16,706 nt of DNA from an uncultured Pseudobdellovibrionaceae bacterium (lineage in GTDB: Bacteria; Bdellovibrionota; Bdellovibrionia; Bdellovibrionales; Bdellovibrionaceae): NCBI GenBank assembly GCA_937900305.1, contig CALCCV010000469.1, positions 1 through 16,706 on the forward strand. The letters run 5' to 3'. Of the stretch, positions 8,564 to 14,789 are shown piece by piece. The position numbers were made by a program, and so were the translations under genes. The notes beneath the pieces are model-generated. The model saw only the letters and a list, made by a program, of their open reading frames with translations, searched no databases and was not told where the DNA came from. Position 1 is the first letter of the stretch, and every line of letters begins with the position of its first letter.

Positions 8564-8579
8564 AGCGAATCCTGTGCCA
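8564..8579 (-). promoter_or_regulatory. Sigma-54 (RpoN) -24/-12 promoter of the flagellar operon
   Basis: The minus strand reads TGGCAC-N5-TCGCT. This matches the sigma-54 consensus TGGCAC-N5-TTGCA/T at all but one key base, and the GG and GC dinucleotides have the required 12-nt offset. The preceding base is C, also consensus. The predicted transcription start is near 8553, giving an 18-nt leader carrying AAAAAGG before the ATG at 8535. Sigma-54 control of early basal-body genes by an enhancer-binding protein (FlrC/FleQ type) is well known in polar flagellates. No activator gene is in the window. Confidence 0.75.
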
Positions 8580-8597
8580 GCCAGCCTTACGTCGGCA

Positions 8598-8633
8598 AGA
8601 TCTGCCAATCCCCCTCGGCATAAGGAGAGATCT
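8598..8633. promoter_or_regulatory. Paired AGATCT palindromes upstream of the sigma-54 promoter
   Basis: Two AGATCT hexamers sit at 8598-8603 and 8628-8633, exactly 30 bp apart (about three helical turns). Each has extra symmetry: GGCA/TGCC arms flank the first, and the second is GAGATCTC. They lie roughly 45-80 bp upstream of the predicted start site. This would suit a dimeric activator, but assignment as an enhancer is inference. Confidence 0.3.
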
Positions 8634-8712
8634 CGGACATTTTGACTGAGCTAAGGTTTTGAAAACGGCGAGGCCAGCCCGAAACCAACCGCTATTTTGA
8701 ATTTTCAAAGTC

Positions 8713-8736
8713 AAAAAAAATAAAAGTCTTCTGACT
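8713..8736 (-). terminator. Weak intrinsic-terminator-like element downstream of the hydrolase gene
   Basis: On the minus strand AGTC-AGAA-GACT forms a 4-bp stem followed at once by a 12-nt T-rich tract with one A. The U tract is good, but the stem is short and not GC-rich, so efficiency would be low. It lies about 180 bp after the hydrolase stop and would help insulate the flagellar promoter from read-through. Confidence 0.3.
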
Positions 8737-8794
8737 GGCTTGCCATCGAATTGACGGTGCCCCACCCACGTCTGATCAATCCTTACTGACCCAT

Positions 8795-8824
8795 GTTATA
8801 TGCAAGCCTAAGAATCCGTGTGAA
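8795..8824 (-). promoter_or_regulatory. Possible sigma-70 promoter, minus strand
   Basis: The minus strand has TTCACA (8824-8819), an 18-bp spacer and TATAAC (8800-8795); each hexamer matches consensus at five of six positions. Transcription would start near 8788, run through the weak terminator-like element and reach the flagellar operon. It could give a basal second promoter with a leader of about 250 nt. A chance match in AT-rich intergenic DNA is quite possible. Confidence 0.3.
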
Positions 8825-8918
8825 GCGATAACCTCGGTGAGATTGCCGATCCTCTCCCTACTGGCCCGTCTTAGAATCGCAATAAATCGATAGCCGCCAA
8901 CTTCCTAGACAACCTAAT

Positions 8919-11408
8919 TTAGCGAACGATGTTGTAAAAGCGGTCCGCATAAACCTGCGGGGCCTGGAAAGACACATTGGCTTCGTCTTTGATACAGCGA
9001 TCTGCTGTGTAAAGAGGATAGCTATTCACGAAACTATCTTTAAACACGGGCAGTGCTTCCGTGGCCGCATCCACATCGACAACGTTGATCCATCGCAATC
9101 CCTTGCCAGGCACCAAGGCAGAAAAACTCACGCCATCCTGCTTGCGCAAATCCGTCGATGTCACCAAATAACGATCCACCGACTGTTGTTTGCAAATCAT
9201 ATCTCCTCGCTCTTCGCGTTCGGCGATTTCAGGATCCGTGCACTCGCGTCCCACCCGTGAAGCCGGATCAATGAAGCCGGTGGTGTATCGACCCAAAATT
9301 TCAAAGGCCTCACCAATTTTTGCCGCCTCTTGAGTCTCGGTGTCCGTCACTTCCTGATACAGCTTGCCTTCGTGTTTTACCGACAACCGTCGCTCATGAG
9401 CCTCACCTATGTAGTCCAAGGCTTCGTTTGTCAGCGGAGTGTCCAAACCTCTCAAACCCAATTGACATCGATCCAGCAGTGGGCGTAGGTCTTTGGAAAT
9501 TTCCTGACTGGAGAGCTCTGTCACCTGAAGTTTTTGAAGAGGGTCCAAAGAAAAAATTCGAACTCGGTCCTTAGATTTATAACCGGCTACAAATGTATTT
9601 CCCCCAACTTTTTCAATTCTTGAAGTAAAGGGCAAATAGGGTTTCAAAAAGAATTCTCCATAACTGTTGAAACTGGGCAGGGTCTTCAACATGAACTTGC
9701 TTGGCTCAAATCCAAAGACATTTACGACATAATTCATGTTATAGCCTTCAGGATTTTTCGGAAAATTTTCACGGATCGGAAAAAACGAAAATTCTTCTTT
9801 AAATTTTCCAGAGTGAAAGTAGGTTTGATAATAATTGTGGCGAATCCTCAGGGCGCTGGAATTGTAACCGGAAACTTTCGCCTCTATCGCATCTGGCATT
9901 TTAACTAATTCGAAGACCGAAGGTTTTTCAGGGAGAATTTGCACTTTCTTTTCGTCAATCACAAACTTTCGGTGATAGCCAATCGGAGTTACGAGTTTAA
10001 ATTCGTTCGTAAAATTAGACACCTTTTGCATGAAAAACTTTTCTTTTTGCTCTTGGCTAAAAAGGCCATCAATCCACTCGCCACCCTCACCTTCTCGGGC
10101 GTCAACGAAGGAATCATCTCCCACCGGGCGTTTCGCTTGGGCCAGTTCCGCCAAAGTGCGATTTAAAATATTCGAAAGATAAATCATGGCTGGATGCTCT
10201 TCCGCCGTCGGTCCTCGCCTTACATCCGTCAGAGCCGGTAGGTCCAAAAAGGGTGTGTGAACTGCATTGATTGGTGCATAGTTGTTACTCAGATGTGTTC
10301 TTCCGACAAAGTTTGGCATACCTGGAATTGGATTCTCAAGGTTGAAAAAGAAATCTGCCCGTGCTTCTGACGCCGCCACGACCAAATCCAACTCGAGGTC
10401 CGCTGGATTAAAAAGCATTTTCACGCCCATATTCGCGATGGTGTTATTCTTTGTTAAATCCCCGATATAGCCGGCGACGTTGAAGACCCGCAGCCTTTTC
10501 CCATACCGCGAGGTCCAAGCTCTTTTAAGGTCCCACATCTCTGGTGGAGGTCGATTGACCATCCAAGTCCGAATCAAAGATGTTGTCCGACCACCCGTAG
10601 CCAGGTTTTCAGTCTGCGTGACCGGAACCTTATCACGAATGTAATCCGTCAATGTTTTTTGACCTTTGCTCTCCAACGCGGATGCCATCGGCGATCCCCA
10701 AATCGGCGAACCAAACGTCACTAAATTCCGGACATTTTCTGGCGTTGCCATACTCTCATAAAACTTTGGATACAGACCGAGGTTTTCGTCTTCGATCTGT
10801 TTTGTCAAATCCGTTTTTTCCAAAATGTCGAGACCCTGAGCATGCGAACACCGATTGACTCCGCGAGAAGCCATCATCGTCCCCACAAAGCAGGAGTTGA
10901 GATAGTTCAGAGCCACCAACCCACCTTGGCTATGTCCCACGAGCGTATAAGATGTATCCAAACCCACCGTGTACTTTCGTGGAGCCTCGGGATGGGCCTT
11001 GTTATAAGCTAGATCCAACTTCTTTTGTTCAATCAAAAAACTGATGATTTGGGCTTTGACCACTCGTGCGAACTGGTAGGCCTGCAAATCGTGAGTGACA
11101 GCATTACCAACCGACGGATAACTCAATTCTCTCACACGCACGTTTTGTTTAGCGTACTTTTCTGCAATCAACTTTGGAAAATCGGCCCAGGCAGATCCGT
11201 TATCGCGATAGCCATGAATAAAGAAAACCACATGGGGCGGAGCTGAAATATCAGTTGGGTCAACCTGATCCGAAGCAATTTGGCGATCCGCGAGAAACGC
11301 TGATCCTTCTTTCGACGAAGATGAGCAACCCATCACCACCAAACAAAACGCAAACCCAATTAGGTTGAAGTTTAGCTTAGAACCTTTATGAAAATCTTTT
11401 GATTTCAT
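8919..11408 (-). CDS. Lipoprotein alpha/beta hydrolase (lipase/esterase-like) with long C-terminal extension
   Basis: The 829-aa product begins with a lipoprotein signal: hydrophobic core at about 13-26 and the lipobox-like V-M-G before Cys28, followed by four more Ser. The hydrolase domain spans about 57-395. It shows the oxyanion H-G (65-66) and the nucleophile elbow G-H-S-Q-G (Ser160). A probable acid is Asp341 before V-V-A-A-S, and a probable catalytic His is His384 in N-A-V-H-T. The pattern resembles PGAP1/LipA-type lipases, so ester hydrolysis in the envelope is likely; the substrate is unknown. Residues about 400-829 match nothing I recognise, and they carry scattered Cys. The ATG at 11408 has GGAAGAG about 6-7 nt upstream. 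A 33-residue longer frame to 11507 would bury the signal peptide and is rejected. No Gly-Asp-Ser-Leu or patatin motif is present. Confidence 0.8.
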   Translation of the reverse strand: MKSKDFHKGSKLNFNLIGFAFCLVVMGCSSSSKEGSAFLADRQIASDQVDPTDISAPPHVVFFIHGYRDNGSAWADFPKLIAEKYAKQNVRVRELSYPSVGNAVTHDLQAYQFARVVKAQIISFLIEQKKLDLAYNKAHPEAPRKYTVGLDTSYTLVGHSQGGLVALNYLNSCFVGTMMASRGVNRCSHAQGLDILEKTDLTKQIEDENLGLYPKFYESMATPENVRNLVTFGSPIWGSPMASALESKGQKTLTDYIRDKVPVTQTENLATGGRTTSLIRTWMVNRPPPEMWDLKRAWTSRYGKRLRVFNVAGYIGDLTKNNTIANMGVKMLFNPADLELDLVVAASEARADFFFNLENPIPGMPNFVGRTHLSNNYAPINAVHTPFLDLPALTDVRRGPTAEEHPAMIYLSNILNRTLAELAQAKRPVGDDSFVDAREGEGGEWIDGLFSQEQKEKFFMQKVSNFTNEFKLVTPIGYHRKFVIDEKKVQILPEKPSVFELVKMPDAIEAKVSGYNSSALRIRHNYYQTYFHSGKFKEEFSFFPIRENFPKNPEGYNMNYVVNVFGFEPSKFMLKTLPSFNSYGEFFLKPYLPFTSRIEKVGGNTFVAGYKSKDRVRIFSLDPLQKLQVTELSSQEISKDLRPLLDRCQLGLRGLDTPLTNEALDYIGEAHERRLSVKHEGKLYQEVTDTETQEAAKIGEAFEILGRYTTGFIDPASRVGRECTDPEIAEREERGDMICKQQSVDRYLVTSTDLRKQDGVSFSALVPGKGLRWINVVDVDAATEALPVFKDSFVNSYPLYTADRCIKDEANVSFQAPQVYADRFYNIVR

Positions 11409-11445
11409 GCCTGTCTCTTCCGTGAAACGATAAATTTTTCTGACC

Positions 11446-11462
11446 GATATTCGAAAGATATC
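11446..11462. promoter_or_regulatory. Inverted repeat in the leader of the hydrolase gene
   Basis: GATAT and ATATC flank a 7-nt spacer, 38 bp upstream of the hydrolase ATG, inside the 152-bp gap between the two envelope genes. It could be an operator half-site pair. The short AT-rich arms make chance likely. I see no strong -35/-10 pair in this gap. Confidence 0.2.
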
Positions 11463-11560
11463 GCAGAAATACAAATCTGGCGAGTGTATCCCTTGACAGT
11501 GGGTCACAAATTCAAGACTTAGGACCAGAGAAATAACTTGGAATGTATTAAGCCAAAAAT

Positions 11561-13516
11561 TTATTCACCAAGCACTTTTCGAAAATACAAATCATTGCGA
11601 AAAAGCCCACTCGAATAGTACTGAACTGAGGCTCTTAGCCGCTGAACCAACTCTTCATTCATCGGCTCACCAGCGGCCATTGGAGTCACAGCATTTCCAT
11701 TCGAAAAGTCCATTGTGTCAAAGGCCGACACTTTCGCTTCGCCAGATTGAGACACCAGTAAAAAACTCTGCGCCAATCGTAAAACCACAGATCGCGGTCC
11801 CGACCGAAAAACCGACCGACCCATTAAATAGCTCGGCTGCATATCAAATCCCAAAACATCCATGACACTCACGGGAATATCGATGTGTTGCACCGGGTGC
11901 TTGAGATCTAAATTGGGCACATCAAATCCCTGACTCCGATAAAAAAGAATTGGCACCCGAAAAGCATCTTGCTCATGCACAAGCGGATTCGCTAGCAAAC
12001 TCGTGTGATCTCCAGTGATCACAAAAAGAGTGTTTTTGAACCACTCCTTCTCTCGATTTTTTTCAAAAAATTGCCGCAATGACCAGTCGGCATAACCGAT
12101 GCTCTCGTGGATTGGCAGGGTTCCTTTCGCAAATTTTCCAATCATGGAACTTGGAATTTTATAGGGATTGTGCGACGTCAAAGAAAAAAAAGTCGCAAAA
12201 AAAGGCGTCTCTTGACGTTCCAACTCACTGGCCATGAATTTTAAAAAGGGCTCGTCAAAAATTCCCCAAGTGCCGTCATGATCCGTTTGTGGTCCAGGAT
12301 ACTCATTCGTCCCAAAATAGTGATCAATACCTACCTTCGCGGTGAACTGATCAAACAACATGGTCCCATTGTTGCCACCATGAAAATATCCAGTCCAATA
12401 GCCTCGGCGTCGCAGTTGATGAGCTAAGGTGTCAAAGTCGTTTTGTTGAAAGGGTGAGCCAATGATTGGCTCAGGATACAAAGCTGGAATTCCCGCAACA
12501 ATCGAAGACAGGGCTTCAATGGATCTCCGGCCATTCGCAAAACTTTCAGTGAAATTCAAACTCTTCTGGCTCAATTCATCCAGAAACGGCGTATAGCTCG
12601 GCCCCTGTGCATTCGAAAGGCCCGTGTATTCTGAAGAAAGACTTTCGACAATCAAAATGACAACATTCATTGGCTGACTGGTAATCACATTCGACGGCAA
12701 CACCGAAGCACCGGGCAAACTTTCATTCAAATAAGCCAAAACTTGGCGATCTTGGGTGAAATATCGATACTTAGGAACAAAATCTTGATCAAAACTTTTT
12801 AAGAATAAAAATGATGTCGGAGCCGCCATGTTATTCAAAAATGAAGATGAAAACTGAGAAGCGTGTGCCAAACCAATTGGCTTCGGTTGAAACCCGCCTC
12901 GCGCTCCCAAAAAAAATACGATCGTGGCTATCGTCCAAACCCCCGCCATTCGCCAACCCCACCACCTCGATGGCACTTGGCTTCGTGACTTGAGAATCCA
13001 CCAGAGCAAACTCACCACAACCAAAATCGAAACATTCAGCAAAAAAAATGGCAGATAACTAAGAACAACCGAACCCGCCTTATCACTCATCTCGCGAAAC
13101 AAAAACTCATCGCTGCGTGTGAGGCGACGACCAATAAAATTCACAAACTCAATATCAATCATGCCCAGAATCAAAGAGGCCAAAGCCAATCCACAAAAAC
13201 TCACAAAACCAATCCAATTTAAAAACTTCAACCCTCTCGGCAGTGGAACCAACGCGAGCAAAAAAAACGGCGAGATCAAAAACGACAAACTCGAAAAATC
13301 TAAACGCCAACCCAAAAACCAAGCCTGCAAAAGATCAGAGAAGGAGTACTGCTGTGCTTGACGGAAATTCCATAAAACGAACTCGATCCGTAAAATCGAC
13401 AATCCCCACAAAAAAACAACGCCGACCAAAAGTAAATTCCAGAGTTCACGATGATACGTCTGTGAATCCCACCATTGAAAGCGAGCTAGTCCGCTATTTT
13501 CACGCATGCCAAACAT
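11561..13516 (-). CDS. LtaS/MdoB-like membrane sulfatase-fold transferase
   Basis: The 651-aa product belongs to the COG1368-type family (lipoteichoic acid synthase, OpgB/MdoB). These transfer phosphoglycerol or related head groups outside the inner membrane. Five hydrophobic helices (about 28-43, 74-91, 98-121, 150-174, 191-204) precede an extracytoplasmic sulfatase-fold domain. Metal and active-site signatures are V-E-S-L (Glu291), N-G-R-R-S-I-E-A-L (Ser332 in the usual Thr-nucleophile position), H-G-G-N-N (379-383), S-L-T-S-H-N-P-Y and I-T-G-D-H-T (Asp503, His504). The N-G-R-R-S-I-E-A-L form is, from memory, common in the Gram-negative branch, so Ser is probably active. The ATG at 13516 has GGAGGGAGGG just upstream. 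A 47-residue N-terminal extension to 13657 would cross that Shine-Dalgarno into the divergent promoter region and is rejected. The exact substrate cannot be told. Confidence 0.85.
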   Translation of the reverse strand: MFGMRENSGLARFQWWDSQTYHRELWNLLLVGVVFLWGLSILRIEFVLWNFRQAQQYSFSDLLQAWFLGWRLDFSSLSFLISPFFLLALVPLPRGLKFLNWIGFVSFCGLALASLILGMIDIEFVNFIGRRLTRSDEFLFREMSDKAGSVVLSYLPFFLLNVSILVVVSLLWWILKSRSQVPSRWWGWRMAGVWTIATIVFFLGARGGFQPKPIGLAHASQFSSSFLNNMAAPTSFLFLKSFDQDFVPKYRYFTQDRQVLAYLNESLPGASVLPSNVITSQPMNVVILIVESLSSEYTGLSNAQGPSYTPFLDELSQKSLNFTESFANGRRSIEALSSIVAGIPALYPEPIIGSPFQQNDFDTLAHQLRRRGYWTGYFHGGNNGTMLFDQFTAKVGIDHYFGTNEYPGPQTDHDGTWGIFDEPFLKFMASELERQETPFFATFFSLTSHNPYKIPSSMIGKFAKGTLPIHESIGYADWSLRQFFEKNREKEWFKNTLFVITGDHTSLLANPLVHEQDAFRVPILFYRSQGFDVPNLDLKHPVQHIDIPVSVMDVLGFDMQPSYLMGRSVFRSGPRSVVLRLAQSFLLVSQSGEAKVSAFDTMDFSNGNAVTPMAAGEPMNEELVQRLRASVQYYSSGLFRNDLYFRKVLGE

Positions 13517-13529
13517 CCTGCCCTCCCTC

Positions 13530-13551
13530 CAAAAGACTGTCCAATCTTTTG
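13530..13551 (-). promoter_or_regulatory. Perfect 7-bp hairpin abutting the Shine-Dalgarno of the sulfatase gene
   Basis: On the minus strand CAAAAGA, an 8-nt loop and TCTTTTG form a perfect stem. The last stem base is the first G of the GGAGG Shine-Dalgarno. Such a leader hairpin could affect ribosome access or mark an operator. The stem is AT-rich and no regulator is evident. Confidence 0.35.
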
Positions 13552-13619
13552 ACAATCGAAGCGCGCTGAAATGCCCTTGTCTCACTAACAAACGCTTAAA
13601 TCTCATACACTCATCCACA

Positions 13620-13631
13620 CCTGGCACCAGG
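13620..13631. promoter_or_regulatory. Short palindrome in the divergent spacer
   Basis: CCTGG-CA-CCAGG lies 18 bp before the GTG of the plus-strand gene, in the 133-bp spacer shared with the divergent sulfatase gene. It could be an operator for either gene; the arms are only five bases. Confidence 0.2.
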
Positions 13632-13649
13632 CCTGCTTTAAGGGACGTT

Positions 13650-14789
13650 GTGGACAATCAGATCAAACTCATTTTTGCATGCTTACTCGCCGCCTTCTTC
13701 GGGCTATTTGTTTTCGTTGGCGGCAAAATGGGAGTGAAAAAAAATGGCATCCTCCAAGAAATCTCTTACGAGATGGCCCGCCCAAAATCTTTTTTGATGA
13801 GCCTCTTTGACCTCCAAGACCGCGAAATCGACCGACAGTACAAAGCCTACAACGCCGCTCCCATCGCCCCCCCCTCCGCGCCAGGTCTAACGACCGGAGC
13901 CGATGTAGAAATGGCTCCCGATGCAGCCACCGCTGACACTGAAGAGCAGCGCCGCACGCTGCGTGCAGCAACCGCACAAAAGAAAAATACATTTGAAATG
14001 AATGTGGTTGAAAGAGACGAAGAACACAATGGTGGCAACGACACGCCGACAGACAATTCGCCAACTCCCGAAGAAGGTGCACCTTACCACGACGAGAAAA
14101 AACTCGCAGACAAAGACAAACCTGATGAAACTCCGGCCGCCAAGCCCAAGCCTCCAAAGGTCGACGCCCCAGATTCGGCAGACCCCACGTTTGCCCAATG
14201 GCGCACACTCTTAAATGAACAACCCACGCTAGAAAACATGAAGAAATTCATGATTGCGTATCAAAACAAAAAAGTAACTTCCGAAGAGTATTACGCCATC
14301 ACCGAAGAGCTGATGGAAGATCCACGAGTTGAAAAACAAGCCATGGCGGTTTACGGTCTGTCGGGATTCCCGGCCGGAAAAAGTTTTATTTTACTCGCGC
14401 ACTATTCCGAGTCAGTAAACAGCGAAGGTCGAAAAGCTCAAGTCGACGCCATCCTCGATTCGTACTCAAACCTACAGCGTCTTCCAAATCTGAAAACAGT
14501 TTTGGTCTCGCAAGACCCGCTTGCCATCGGCAAAGCGTTGGCCGTTCTAGAACAGGGAATAGCCCAAGCTCAAAATCGAAGTCCCGCAGACACCACAGAG
14601 ACAACTGACCAAAGGGCCTTTCGCGGCCGGAGCTTCTATCCAACGCTCCAGATTTTCAAAGGCTTCGTCGACCTTCTCGAACCCCTGTCAAAAGAGATGG
14701 ATCAGCCCTACGTGCCACTCGCCGCCAAACTACTTAGCCAACTTCAAGATGAGAAGACCGCGGCACTCGCGCCCTCAGACGAACGCTGA
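13650..14789 (+). CDS. Single-pass membrane protein of unknown function
   Basis: I do not recognise this family. The 379-aa product has one N-terminal hydrophobic helix (about 5-25) with no clear cleavage site, so it is probably anchored with most of the chain outside the inner membrane. Residues about 68-175 are disordered, rich in Pro, Ala, Asp, Glu and Lys, like a periplasm-spanning linker. Residues about 180-340 look alpha-helical (F-A-Q-W-R-T-L-L onward), compatible with a small helical-repeat fold. The start is GTG 13650, with AAGGGA four to five bases upstream, placing the membrane helix at the N-terminus. The longer frame from ATG 13506 would overlap the divergent gene and is rejected. 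The 3' end overlaps trmFO by 46 bp, tail to tail. Confidence 0.75.
   Translation: MDNQIKLIFACLLAAFFGLFVFVGGKMGVKKNGILQEISYEMARPKSFLMSLFDLQDREIDRQYKAYNAAPIAPPSAPGLTTGADVEMAPDAATADTEEQRRTLRAATAQKKNTFEMNVVERDEEHNGGNDTPTDNSPTPEEGAPYHDEKKLADKDKPDETPAAKPKPPKVDAPDSADPTFAQWRTLLNEQPTLENMKKFMIAYQNKKVTSEEYYAITEELMEDPRVEKQAMAVYGLSGFPAGKSFILLAHYSESVNSEGRKAQVDAILDSYSNLQRLPNLKTVLVSQDPLAIGKALAVLEQGIAQAQNRSPADTTETTDQRAFRGRSFYPTLQIFKGFVDLLEPLSKEMDQPYVPLAAKLLSQLQDEKTAALAPSDER

Larger units (their letters stand above)
8545..8918. other. 374-bp non-coding region between hydrolase gene and flagellar operon
   Basis: No convincing gene lies here. The short minus-strand frames are overlaps with the operon start, or lack Shine-Dalgarno sequences. 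The region holds the flagellar sigma-54 promoter (8564-8579), two AGATCT palindromes (8598-8603 and 8628-8633), two small inverted repeats (GTTTTgAAAAC at 8656-8666 and TTTGAA/TTCAAA at 8696-8709), a terminator-like element (8713-8736) and a sigma-70-like promoter (8795-8824). Confidence 0.7.

Noticed and set aside
8594..8609. A second sigma-54-like TGGCA...TTGC on the minus strand
   Set aside because: The GG-to-GC offset is 10 nt instead of 12, which sigma-54 does not tolerate. The site at 8564-8579 has correct spacing.
8587..8640. A 17-codon leader-peptide ORF on the minus strand
   Set aside because: There is no Shine-Dalgarno, and it would be upstream of the predicted sigma-54 start site. 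It is most likely chance.
8545..8788. A c-di-GMP (GEMM) or other riboswitch in the flagellar leader
   Set aside because: I looked for the conserved GEMM core and tetraloop-receptor segments and did not find them. The predicted sigma-54 leader is only 18 nt.
11409..11507. 33-residue N-terminal extension of the hydrolase
   Set aside because: It would place the lipoprotein signal internally. The ATG at 11408 has a good Shine-Dalgarno and leads directly into the signal peptide.
13506..13649. 48-codon N-terminal extension of the plus-strand membrane protein
   Set aside because: It overlaps the divergent transferase start and its Shine-Dalgarno. GTG 13650 has AAGGGA and puts the TM helix at the N-terminus.
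13669..14208. 179-aa minus-strand frame opposite the membrane protein gene
   Set aside because: Its composition is rich in Arg, Cys, Leu and Trp with no domain, typical of an antisense shadow. The plus frame has an RBS, a TM helix and a plausible protein composition.
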